A DNA stretch of 45,736 nucleotides. It comes from Thioalkalivibrio sp. HK1. GTDB taxonomy: Bacteria > Pseudomonadota > Gammaproteobacteria > HK1. The stretch lies in NCBI GenBank assembly GCA_000583135.1, contig JFBG01000075.1, forward strand, positions 1-45,736, written 5' to 3'. Below the pieces are notes generated by a model. It saw nothing but the letters and a program-made list of their open reading frames with translations. It was not told where the DNA came from and ran no database searches. The position numbers and the translations under genes were made by a program. This document shows positions 25,599 to 33,243 of the stretch, piece by piece; the first letter of the stretch is position 1, and each line of letters opens with the position of its first letter.

Positions 25599-26837
25599 TT
25601 ATTGGTAGACCCGGGCGCGCGTTTTTTCCAAACGCTCCAAGATCCTATCCAAGCGCTCGGGCTTGACCATGAATTCCTGGAAGCCCTCCATACCGGCTTT
25701 GGCCATCTCGGCCGGGGCGTCGCGATCGAAGAACTGGGCGATGCCCCCGCTGGTGGAGGAGAGCATGGCCAGACCGGCGTGCAAGAACTTGTCATCGTTG
25801 ACTTCGGAGTTCTTGTTGATCGGCAGCTGGCCCAAGGTCTTGTTGATCTTGGTCTGTACGTCGGCGCGACCCAAATAGGCCAGGAATTTCTTGGCATCTT
25901 CCTTGTTCTTGGCATTCGCCGGGATATGGATCGTATCCGTCGGCGCCTCTTCGGCCAAACGAACCGTGCCGTCGATGATCGGGAACTGGAAGAAATCGAG
26001 TTGATCGTCGGTCAAACCCGCCTCTCGTAGCGGAGCGACCGCGAAATTACCCATGACATACATCGCCGCTTCGCCTTGGACCATCGGCGCCAGCGCCTCT
26101 TGCCAAGAATAGGCGGCATGGTTGTCGATGAAGAATCCCTTGTCCAGCAGTTCTTTCCAGTTGGCCATGGTTTTGCGGACGCGATCGTCGGTCCAAGGTA
26201 CCTGACCTTGCGTCAATGCCATGTGGAAGTCGTAGCCGTTGGTTCGAAGGTTCAAGTAATCGAACACTCCGCCGGCGGTCCACAGGAATTTGGTTCCGAT
26301 GGTGATCGGCTTGATATCGTTGGCCAGCAGGGTCTCGCCGGCGGCGATGAAATCGGCCCATGTTTTCGGTACGCCGACTCCCAGCCTTTCGAAGATATCC
26401 TTGCGGTAGTAGACCCCCCACTGATAATAGGTATAGGGCACTCCCCACTTCTTGCCGTCGATGGTCATCGATCCGGCGGCCGATGCCAAGGAATCGTTGA
26501 GCCCTGCGCTTTCCCAGACATCGTCGACCGGTTCGAACAGGCCGGCTTCGACATAAGGCAGCATCCGGTTGCCGGCGTACCAGTTGGCCAGATCGGGGGC
26601 ATCGGCGGTGAGGAAGTTGCGGATCGAGGTCTTGTAGCCTTCGTGGTCGAATAGATTCCACTTGACTTTGATATCGGGGTGCTCGGCTTCGAAATCCTTG
26701 ATCAGATCTTCGAAGGCGGCCTTTGGGGCCGGATCCGAGGTATCGGTGTTGATGACAATCTCACCGGCGAAAGTACCGACGCTGACCAATGCACCGGCGA
26801 TGAACATGCCAAACTTTTGCTTCAGGTTGAAAGACAT
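25599..26837 (-). CDS. Sugar ABC substrate-binding protein, locus A
   Basis: 412 residues. Signal peptide (FGMFIAGALVSVGTFA), then a family-1 extracellular solute-binding fold: EIVINTDTSDPAPKAAFEDL, DAPDLANWYAGN, KKWGVPYTYYQWGVYYRKDI, MVQGEAAMYVMGNFAV. This is the bacterial type that binds oligosaccharides, often GH-linked. It delivers the sugar to permeases 1 and 2. GAGGAG lies 10 nt before the ATG. The rest of the operon is on the same strand downstream. Confidence 0.92.
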   Translation of the reverse strand: MSFNLKQKFGMFIAGALVSVGTFAGEIVINTDTSDPAPKAAFEDLIKDFEAEHPDIKVKWNLFDHEGYKTSIRNFLTADAPDLANWYAGNRMLPYVEAGLFEPVDDVWESAGLNDSLASAAGSMTIDGKKWGVPYTYYQWGVYYRKDIFERLGVGVPKTWADFIAAGETLLANDIKPITIGTKFLWTAGGVFDYLNLRTNGYDFHMALTQGQVPWTDDRVRKTMANWKELLDKGFFIDNHAAYSWQEALAPMVQGEAAMYVMGNFAVAPLREAGLTDDQLDFFQFPIIDGTVRLAEEAPTDTIHIPANAKNKEDAKKFLAYLGRADVQTKINKTLGQLPINKNSEVNDDKFLHAGLAMLSSTSGGIAQFFDRDAPAEMAKAGMEGFQEFMVKPERLDRILERLEKTRARVYQ

Positions 26838-27238
26838 CTTATCGGCTCCTCTTTGTTATCGGTTTCGATTGCATTTCGGTGTTGACCATCGATGCGCCCG
26901 AGCGATGATTCGAAGAAGATGCAATATCCCTTGGGCCTTCGGCTCCTCGTTTCCGGCCTCCAAGGATATCCCCTTCGCTTTTCGTCGCCCCGATCGTCGA
27001 TCCGAAGGCTCGTTCGAAGGTAAAGCCCGGATGCGCATCGACATGATCGTTCGAACGGACCTTCGAATGGATCCGAATATCCTCGGGGCGATGACGATCC
27101 CGAGCGATAAGACGATGCCGCCGATCGAGAAGGCGACAAAAATATCGAGTCGAAAGTCCGGTCGAAGCGCCGAGATCGCCGAGTCGATGTATTCACCCGA
27201 TCGACCCGATCGAGCCCTCGGTACGATTTGACGCGATG
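26838..27238. other. Upstream region of ABC locus A; possible decayed frame
   Basis: The part nearest the binding-protein gene (26838-26890) is AT-richer and is the likely promoter zone, with TCGGTTTCGATT at about 26863. Further out, one minus-strand frame is open from the sulfatase end down to a stop at 26856. It encodes a hydrophobic stretch (IFVAFSIGGIVLSLGIVIA) but has no start codon before 27044, so I treat it as non-coding or decayed. Confidence 0.35.
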
Positions 27239-28774
27239 CTACTTGAGGAAAGGCGTGGGCTCGACGAAGGGATAACGGGCCTTGGCCTTGGTTCCGACGG
27301 CGCTGTCGTTGCGGATGAAGCGTTCACCGTCGTCGGGACGAAAACGAAAAGCCCAATCGGGTTTTCCCTGCGTCGTTTTTTGTATGAACAATCGCTCTTG
27401 CTGGCTTCGAATGCACTTTGCTTGGATTTCCTCGGGATCCCAATCGGCCAGCAAGCGCGCTCGCAACCGGCTCTCGATCTCGAAATGCTCGGGGCGACCC
27501 GCAAGATCGTCGATCTCGAGCGGATCGACGCTCAGATCGTACATCAGTTCTCGATGCCCATGGGTGTAGATGAGTTTGTGATCGTCGATGCGCACCATGC
27601 GGCAAGGGGCGATGACCCCCTCGCCGGTATATTCCGATATCACCTCGTCATTCCAATCGCTCGGATTTTTGGCCATCAAGGGCACCAAAGAGTGGCCATC
27701 GAGCGCAGATACCGGTTCGAAGTCCTCCTTGCCCGCCACTTCCATCAGCGTCGGCAGCAAATCGATGAGCGAGACCAGCCGATCGCAGCGAGAGCGGGAA
27801 TCAAGACCCGGAATGCGCACAATCAACGGCACGGTCACCGACCACTCGTAGAAGGATTGTTTGAACCACATGCCGCGCTCGCCGAGCATTTCCCCGTGGT
27901 CGGAGGTAAAGACCACCACCGTATCGCCTTCCATCTCCAAGGCTTCGAGGGTATCGAGCAGCCGCCCGACCTTGTCGTCGATATAACGGCACATGCCGTA
28001 ATAGGCATGGCGGGCGCTGCGCACATGCGCATCGGTGACCTCGTGCAGATCGCCCCCGTGGGCGTAATGTAGCCAGCGGCTCATCGCATCCTTTTCATCC
28101 AAAGGAATCTCACTCACCTCGGGCTCGTCGATCTCGTTATGGTCGTAGATATCCCAGTATTTTCGCGTGGTGACATAAGGAGAGTGCGGATGGGTGAACG
28201 AGATCCACAGCATCCACGGACGCTCCCGATGGAAGCGGGCGAGGTCATGAAGTTTTTGCACCCCGCAGTGCTCGACCTCCTCGTCGTAGTCGATTTGCAG
28301 GCTGCGGGTGCATAACCCGGAATCGACCACGGCGCGCATGTTGATGCCGGTGGGTCGATAACGCTCGCCGACGATCCAATCCGGGGTCCAAGCGAAGTTC
28401 GAGGGATAGATATCGGTGACGATCCGCTCGTCGAATCCATGCAATTGATCCGGCCCGATGAAATGCATCTTGCCGCACAGGATCGTGTGATAGCCGGCCG
28501 AGCGCAGGTAGTGGGCGAGCGTCGGCGTCGAGGCGGGCATCTCGATCGCGTTATCCCACATCGAGATGGCATTGGCCAACCGTCCCGCCATCATCGAGGC
28601 TCTGGAGGGGACGCATAGCGGAAAGTTGCAATAGGCCCGTTCGAAGAGCGTGCCCCGTTCGGCGAGTCGTTCGATATGGGGGGTTCGGACCAAGGCGTGG
28701 CCGTAGAGCGACAATGCCTTGGCCGCCATCTGATCGGCTTGGATCACCAGGATATTGGGGGCTTTGGATGTCAT
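27239..28774 (-). CDS. betC: Choline-sulfatase-type sulfatase
   Basis: 511 residues. Type I sulfatase: LVIQADQ metal site, then LCVPSRASMMAG with Cys54, the residue turned into formylglycine. KMHFIGPDQLHGFDERI and TDIYPSNFAWTPDWI are strongly choline-sulfatase-like. SFTHPHSPYVTTRKYWDIYD and VFTSDHGEMLGERGMWFKQSFYE complete the active site. The end carries the choline-sulfatase C-terminal region (QERLFIQKTTQGKPDWAFRF). It hydrolyses a sulfate ester, choline-O-sulfate or a related small molecule, in the cytoplasm (no signal peptide). No maturation enzyme is in the window. No ribosome site stands out. It lies 146 nt downstream of tctC, after a terminator-like hairpin. Confidence 0.87.
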   Translation of the reverse strand: MTSKAPNILVIQADQMAAKALSLYGHALVRTPHIERLAERGTLFERAYCNFPLCVPSRASMMAGRLANAISMWDNAIEMPASTPTLAHYLRSAGYHTILCGKMHFIGPDQLHGFDERIVTDIYPSNFAWTPDWIVGERYRPTGINMRAVVDSGLCTRSLQIDYDEEVEHCGVQKLHDLARFHRERPWMLWISFTHPHSPYVTTRKYWDIYDHNEIDEPEVSEIPLDEKDAMSRWLHYAHGGDLHEVTDAHVRSARHAYYGMCRYIDDKVGRLLDTLEALEMEGDTVVVFTSDHGEMLGERGMWFKQSFYEWSVTVPLIVRIPGLDSRSRCDRLVSLIDLLPTLMEVAGKEDFEPVSALDGHSLVPLMAKNPSDWNDEVISEYTGEGVIAPCRMVRIDDHKLIYTHGHRELMYDLSVDPLEIDDLAGRPEHFEIESRLRARLLADWDPEEIQAKCIRSQQERLFIQKTTQGKPDWAFRFRPDDGERFIRNDSAVGTKAKARYPFVEPTPFLK

Positions 28775-28873
28775 CTTGATTGAGCGAAAAGGAAAGGCCG
28801 AGGAGTCGGTGAGTCGGCCGAAATCGGGGGGTCGAAAAAAGAGACCGAAAAAGGGGGCCAAAAAGAAGATCGA

Positions 28874-28910
28874 ACAGGGGACGACCGCCAAGCAAGCGGC
28901 CATCCCCTGT
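28874..28910 (-). terminator. Terminator-like hairpin after tctC
   Basis: Arms 28874-28888 and 28896-28910 pair at 13 of 15 positions around a 7-nt loop. On the minus strand they are followed by TCTTCTTTTTGG and, shortly after, CCCCCTTTTT. Because the sulfatase gene follows on the same strand, this may be a partial terminator that keeps the binding protein in excess. Confidence 0.6.
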
Positions 28911-28920
28911 CTTCGATGGC

Positions 28921-29907
28921 TTACTTGATGGTCATCCCCAAACGTTCGGTCAGTTCCTTGAAGGCCTCGTACTGGGCCTTGACGAAGTCCTTGGTTTCGG
29001 CGGGTTTGCGAATGGCCGGTACGGAGCCGAGCCCCTTGGTCAGTTTGAGCCAAGCGCGATCTTCGCTCAACTGAGCCAGCACCTCGACCCACTTATCGAC
29101 GACCTCCTGGGGCAAATCGGGCGGTCCCCAAAGCCCGCTCCAGCCGATCACGCTTTCAAGCCCGGGGTAGCCGGCTTCCGCAACGGTGGGCACATCCTTG
29201 ATCGCCAACACCCGTTCTTTCGTCGAGACCGCCAGCGCCCGCATTTTTCCGGCTTGGATATTGCCGATGACCCCGGAGAGGTTCTGGAACATCATATCCG
29301 CATGCCCCCCGACGACCGCCGCGGCCGCCTTGCCGCCCCCTCTATAAGGGACATGTCTCATCGCATCGCCCGCCAGACCCATCTGATCCAGCGTCATCAC
29401 CATCGCGATATGCAGCAAGGTGCCGACGCCTGCGGATGAATAGATAAGGGTCTCACCGGCATTGACCGCGGCCTTGATATCGTCGAGGGATCGATAAGGC
29501 GAATCGGCGTTGACCACGAGCACGAAGGGATTGAGCTCCAATAGCCCGAGAAAAGTGTATTCATCCCAAGCATAGGGGATCTTGCGATTGATCGCAGGCA
29601 CCGCCGCTTGCGATCCCACGCGGGCCAGCAGCAGCGTATAGCCGTCTTTCTTGCCCTTGACAACCGAGACCGAGCCGGTGACTCCGGCGGCGCCGGTGCG
29701 GTTGACGACCAAGATGCCGTTGCCCAAGTAGCCGGTGGCGGTGGCCGAGAGGGTTCTGGCTGCGAGATCCGCCGCCCCGCCGGGGCCGTAGGGCGAAACC
29801 AAGGTGACCGGTTTGGTGGGGTAGGCCGCCAAGGCATTGCCGGTGATCAGCGCCGATACCACGGTCGCCAGGATTGCCAAACGGGACAATATGAGAGGTC
29901 TTTTCAT
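28921..29907 (-). CDS. tctC: TctC-family substrate-binding protein (TTT system)
   Basis: 328 residues. Signal peptide (LAILATVVSALITGNALA), then AYPTKPVTLVSPYGPGGAADLAAR, the Bug-type pattern for the carboxylate-binding loop, and IYSSAGVGTLLHIAMVM, HVPYRGGGKAAAAVVGGHADMMF, LESVIGWSGLWGPPDLP. It binds an organic acid in the periplasm for TctA/TctB. GGAGGAAAACG precedes the ATG. The genes for TctA and TctB are divergent across a 140-nt control region. Confidence 0.93.
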   Translation of the reverse strand: MKRPLILSRLAILATVVSALITGNALAAYPTKPVTLVSPYGPGGAADLAARTLSATATGYLGNGILVVNRTGAAGVTGSVSVVKGKKDGYTLLLARVGSQAAVPAINRKIPYAWDEYTFLGLLELNPFVLVVNADSPYRSLDDIKAAVNAGETLIYSSAGVGTLLHIAMVMTLDQMGLAGDAMRHVPYRGGGKAAAAVVGGHADMMFQNLSGVIGNIQAGKMRALAVSTKERVLAIKDVPTVAEAGYPGLESVIGWSGLWGPPDLPQEVVDKWVEVLAQLSEDRAWLKLTKGLGSVPAIRKPAETKDFVKAQYEAFKELTERLGMTIK

Positions 29908-29950
29908 CGTTTTCCTCCGGGTTCGTTGGCTGCACTTCGAGTCTTGCGGA

Positions 29951-29978
29951 TTGACAGGCGATCCCTTTTTATCATAAT
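29951..29978 (+). promoter_or_regulatory. Sigma-70 promoter of the ROK-tctBA operon
   Basis: TTGACA (29951-29956), 16 nt, CATAAT (29973-29978): perfect -35 and 5/6 of the -10. It lies 70 nt upstream of the ROK gene. A short palindrome TTGCAGCAA (29982-29990) sits at about the transcript start and may be an operator. Confidence 0.6.
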
Positions 29979-30000
29979 TACTTGCAGCAATCAATCAATC
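29970..30000 (-). promoter_or_regulatory. Opposed promoter of tctC
   Basis: On the minus strand TTGATT is followed after 16 nt by TATGAT (5/6 of the -10 consensus). It overlaps the plus-strand promoter, so one regulator bound here could control both directions. Confidence 0.4.
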
Positions 30001-30047
30001 TGTGATCAGCCAGTCGATGATCGGTCGATGAAAACAAGGATCGCTTC

Positions 30048-31244
30048 ATGCCGTACCGCACTCAAGCGGATTCAAGATTGTCGAACCGCCGCCGAGTGTT
30101 GGCGGAAATTCATCTCGACGGTCCGATCCCCCGCTCCAAGATCGCGACCAATACCGGCTTGACCCCGGCCTCGATATCGCGCATCACCCGCGATCTGATC
30201 GGCATCGGGCTGATCGAGGAGGGCGATGCCATCGCCGACGAGCCCCGCGTCGGGCGCAAATTCGTCGATTTGCGCATTCGCCCGGATAGCTGTCATGTAT
30301 CGGCCATCGCCATCAACGCCTTTCGCCAAGATGTGGTCGTGGCCGATTTCACCAACCGCATCATCGCCCATCGCCGCATGCATTTCTCCGACCTCGGCGA
30401 TGCCGAAGCGGTCATCGACACTTGCGCTTCGACCTTGGCGCAGATGATCGACGAGTTATCCGTCCGGAGGTGCGTGCCCGCTCTTTGCGGGATCGCCCTG
30501 ACCGGGGCCGTCGATACCGGCGCCAATCGCCTGCGTTCGGCCCCGGCGCTCGGCTGGAGCGATGTCGACCTCGAGGCGATCGTCTCTCGCCATCTGGATT
30601 GCCCGATCTATTCCGATAACATCCCCAATGCCAAGAACCTTGCGGCCCGTTGTTTCGGGCAAACGCGCAAAGCGGATCACGTTTTGCTGTTCAATGCCTC
30701 GCTGGCCATCGGTTGCAGCCTGATGATCGAAGGTCGGCTCTTTCGCGGCAACGAAGATCGAGCGGGCATGATCGAATCGATGCGCATTCCACAAGGGGCG
30801 GGGGGCGATCCGCTTCGAGTGGATCAGGTCGCAGGCGGCATCGGCGTCCTCGGCGAATCCAAAGAACGCCCCGATGCGGGCGATGCCGAGCGTCTCGTCG
30901 ATCTGATCGACAAGGCCGGAGCCGGCGATGACGCCCTTTGCGAGCGTTTGGAGCGCGCAGGTCAATCGCTGGGGATGGTGGTCGTCAATGCCGACAGTTT
31001 GCTGCACCCCGACAGGTTGCTGCTTTCGGGTCCTTTGCTCGATGCCCCGGCCTATCGCAAGGGGGTGCTCGAAGAGATCGCTCGTTGGATGCCGCAGCGT
31101 TGGATCGACGAGCGATTGTCGATCGTTTCCATGACGAGCTGCGAAGCCGCGCAATCGCTTGCGATTCACGAGCTGCTTTTTCGCGACGAGCGATTCGCCT
31201 GGAAAATGCGGCCCTCGTCCTCGAACCCGATTCCATCGACATGA
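30048..31244 (+). CDS. ROK family transcriptional regulator
   Basis: 398 residues. The N-terminal winged helix (ADSRLSNRRRVLAEIHLDGP and SKIATNTGLTPASISRITRDLI) is followed by the actin-like ROK fold (ALCGIALTGAVD, APALGWSDVDLEAIVS, LLFNASLAIGCSLMIEGRLF). The usual ROK zinc motif (GHTxV ... CxCGxxGCxE) is missing: after RLFRGNEDRAG comes a Gly-rich loop with no cysteines. So it is probably a sugar-derived effector sensor without kinase activity. AAGGA lies 8 nt upstream of the ATG. Its stop overlaps the tctB ATG (ATGA), so it is the first gene of the transport operon. It likely regulates both divergent units. Confidence 0.87.
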   Translation: MPYRTQADSRLSNRRRVLAEIHLDGPIPRSKIATNTGLTPASISRITRDLIGIGLIEEGDAIADEPRVGRKFVDLRIRPDSCHVSAIAINAFRQDVVVADFTNRIIAHRRMHFSDLGDAEAVIDTCASTLAQMIDELSVRRCVPALCGIALTGAVDTGANRLRSAPALGWSDVDLEAIVSRHLDCPIYSDNIPNAKNLAARCFGQTRKADHVLLFNASLAIGCSLMIEGRLFRGNEDRAGMIESMRIPQGAGGDPLRVDQVAGGIGVLGESKERPDAGDAERLVDLIDKAGAGDDALCERLERAGQSLGMVVVNADSLLHPDRLLLSGPLLDAPAYRKGVLEEIARWMPQRWIDERLSIVSMTSCEAAQSLAIHELLFRDERFAWKMRPSSSNPIPST

Positions 31245-31753
31245 AAGCACGTTTGACCGGGGTCGGGATCGCAGCGATCGGTCTGACGCTCTTTTTCCTC
31301 CTGATCCCGCTGGGGATCGACACCCCGGGGAGGGTGGACCATATCACCCTCGCTCCCGATTTCTGGCCGCGCATCGTCTCGTTGATCCTCGCCGCGATGG
31401 GCCTTTGGCTGATCCTCTTCCCCGGGCCGGACGATCGTGGTACGGACAATCGCGGGCCGGACAATCCCAAAACGAACGATCCGGTCTCGGCCCCGAGCAT
31501 CGGGTTCGAACGCAGGGCTCGATTGGCAGCGGTGCTCGCACTGCTCTTCGGCTATTACCTCGCCATCGATTGGCTGGGCATGGTCTTGCCGGGCACGATC
31601 CTGATCGCCTCCCTTTCTTTCCTTGCAGGCGAGCGCCGCCCTTTGCCCCTGATCCTCCCGGCCCTTTGCCTGCCCGCGCTTCTTTATGCCTTCTTCGTTC
31701 ACATCGCCGGCGTTCCGATCCCGCTCGGCATCTTCGAGTTCTTGCGGGGTTGA
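31241..31753 (+). CDS. tctB: TctB-family small membrane subunit (TTT system)
   Basis: 170 residues with four predicted membrane segments (VGIAAIGLTLFFLLIPLGI, FWPRIVSLILAAMGLWLIL, LAAVLALLFGYYLAIDWLGM, LILPALCLPALLYAFFVHIA). The latter three surround a hydrophilic linker with repeated DDRGTDNRGPDN. DFWPRIVS is a known TctB hallmark. It overlaps the ROK gene by 4 nt and is followed by tctA after 3 nt. Confidence 0.85.
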   Translation: MKARLTGVGIAAIGLTLFFLLIPLGIDTPGRVDHITLAPDFWPRIVSLILAAMGLWLILFPGPDDRGTDNRGPDNPKTNDPVSAPSIGFERRARLAAVLALLFGYYLAIDWLGMVLPGTILIASLSFLAGERRPLPLILPALCLPALLYAFFVHIAGVPIPLGIFEFLRG

Positions 31754-31756
31754 CAG

Positions 31757-33241
31757 GTGATCGAGCAACTCGCAGCGGCGTTCTCGTTATTTCTCACGAT
31801 CGAAAATGTCTCGGTCGTCTTCATCGGGGTCGTCGTCGGCACCCTGATCGGCGCCATTCCCGGCATGACGACCCCGATGGGGGTGGCGCTGGCGCTGCCC
31901 TTCACCTTCACCATGCCCCCGGTCACCGGCATCTTGCTGTTGCTCGGTATCTACAAAGGTGGCCTCTACGGGGGCTCGATCACCGCCATCTTGATCAAAA
32001 CCCCGGGGACCCCCGCCGCCTCGTGTACGGTGCTCGACGGTTATCCGCTGACGCAAAAGGGCCAAGCGCGCAAGGCCCTCGACATGGCGCTCTACGCCTC
32101 CTGTTTCGCCGATTTCATCTCCAATCTCTCGTTGATCCTCCTCGCCGGATTGCTGGCTTCCTTCGCCCTCAAGTTCGGCCCCCCGGAGTTTTTCACGCTG
32201 ATCGTCTTCTCGCTGACGATCATCGCCGGCGTCTCCGGCGACAGCCTGCCTCGCGGCATCGCCGCTGCGGCCTTGGGCCTCGTCTTCGCCACCATCGGAC
32301 TCGATATGGTCTACGGCACCGGCCGTTTCATCTTCGACGAGTGGGAGTTGATGGGCGGGCTCAATTTCATCCCGGTACTCATCGGACTATTCGCCCTGCC
32401 CGAGATCTTTCGCTATTTCGCCGGCGGGCTCGACGAGTCGATCCGAGCGGCGGCGATGCGCGGCGGCGGGGCGACCTTCGCCGAATTCCGCCGTTGTTTC
32501 AAATCGATCCTGCGCGGCAGCCTGATCGGGGTCGTTTTGGGCTCGATCCCCGGCATCGGCGGCGCCCCCTCGGCTTTTCTATCCTATAGCGAGGCCCGGC
32601 GAAACTCCCCGAGGCGGGATCGTTTCGGCAAGGGAGAACTCGAGGGCGTTGCCGCCGCCGAGGCCGGCAATAACGGCGTGGCCGGGGCGACGATGATTCC
32701 GCTGCTGGCTTTGGGGGTGCCGGGCGACGTCATCACCGCCGTCATCCTCGGCGCCTTCATGATCCATGGCTTGCGCCCGGGGCCGGTCATGTTCGAGCAA
32801 AATCTGACCATGATCTACGCCCTGTTCATCGGCATCATGCTGAGCTCGGCCTATCTTTTCATGGTGGGGAAGTTTTCGATTCGCGCGATCAGCCGCATCG
32901 CCGAAGTTCCGAATCGGCTTTTATATCCGGCGGTCCTCGTGTGTTGTCTTTTCGGTGCCTATGCCATCAACAACAGCGCTTTCGATGTGCTCGTCATGCT
33001 GCTGATGGGGATCGTCGGCTATTCGATGATGGTCTTCGGATTGCCGGCGCCGCCTTTTTTGATCGCATTCATTTTGGGTCCCTTGCTCGAAGATAATTTT
33101 CGCCAATCGATGATCCTCTCCGAAGGCGGTCTTGGCATCTTGTTTCGCACGCCGATCTGCTGGATCTTTTGGGCCATGACGCTGGCTTCGATCGTCTTTT
33201 TGGTCAAAAGCCGGCGAAGGCGAATCCCCTTGGCGGGTTGA
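31757..33241 (+). CDS. tctA: TctA-family large membrane subunit (TTT system)
   Basis: 494 residues, about 12 membrane segments. Signatures: GTLIGAIPGMTTPMGVALALPFT, GIYKGGLYGGSITAILIKTPGTPA, SIPGIGGAPSAFLSYSEARR, GVAAAEAGNNGVAGATMIPLLALGVPGD. Start is GTG, 3 nt after the tctB stop. It is the transport subunit of a tripartite tricarboxylate-type system with TctC. The substrate is unknown. Confidence 0.95.
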   Translation: MIEQLAAAFSLFLTIENVSVVFIGVVVGTLIGAIPGMTTPMGVALALPFTFTMPPVTGILLLLGIYKGGLYGGSITAILIKTPGTPAASCTVLDGYPLTQKGQARKALDMALYASCFADFISNLSLILLAGLLASFALKFGPPEFFTLIVFSLTIIAGVSGDSLPRGIAAAALGLVFATIGLDMVYGTGRFIFDEWELMGGLNFIPVLIGLFALPEIFRYFAGGLDESIRAAAMRGGGATFAEFRRCFKSILRGSLIGVVLGSIPGIGGAPSAFLSYSEARRNSPRRDRFGKGELEGVAAAEAGNNGVAGATMIPLLALGVPGDVITAVILGAFMIHGLRPGPVMFEQNLTMIYALFIGIMLSSAYLFMVGKFSIRAISRIAEVPNRLLYPAVLVCCLFGAYAINNSAFDVLVMLLMGIVGYSMMVFGLPAPPFLIAFILGPLLEDNFRQSMILSEGGLGILFRTPICWIFWAMTLASIVFLVKSRRRRIPLAG

Positions 33242-33243
33242 CC

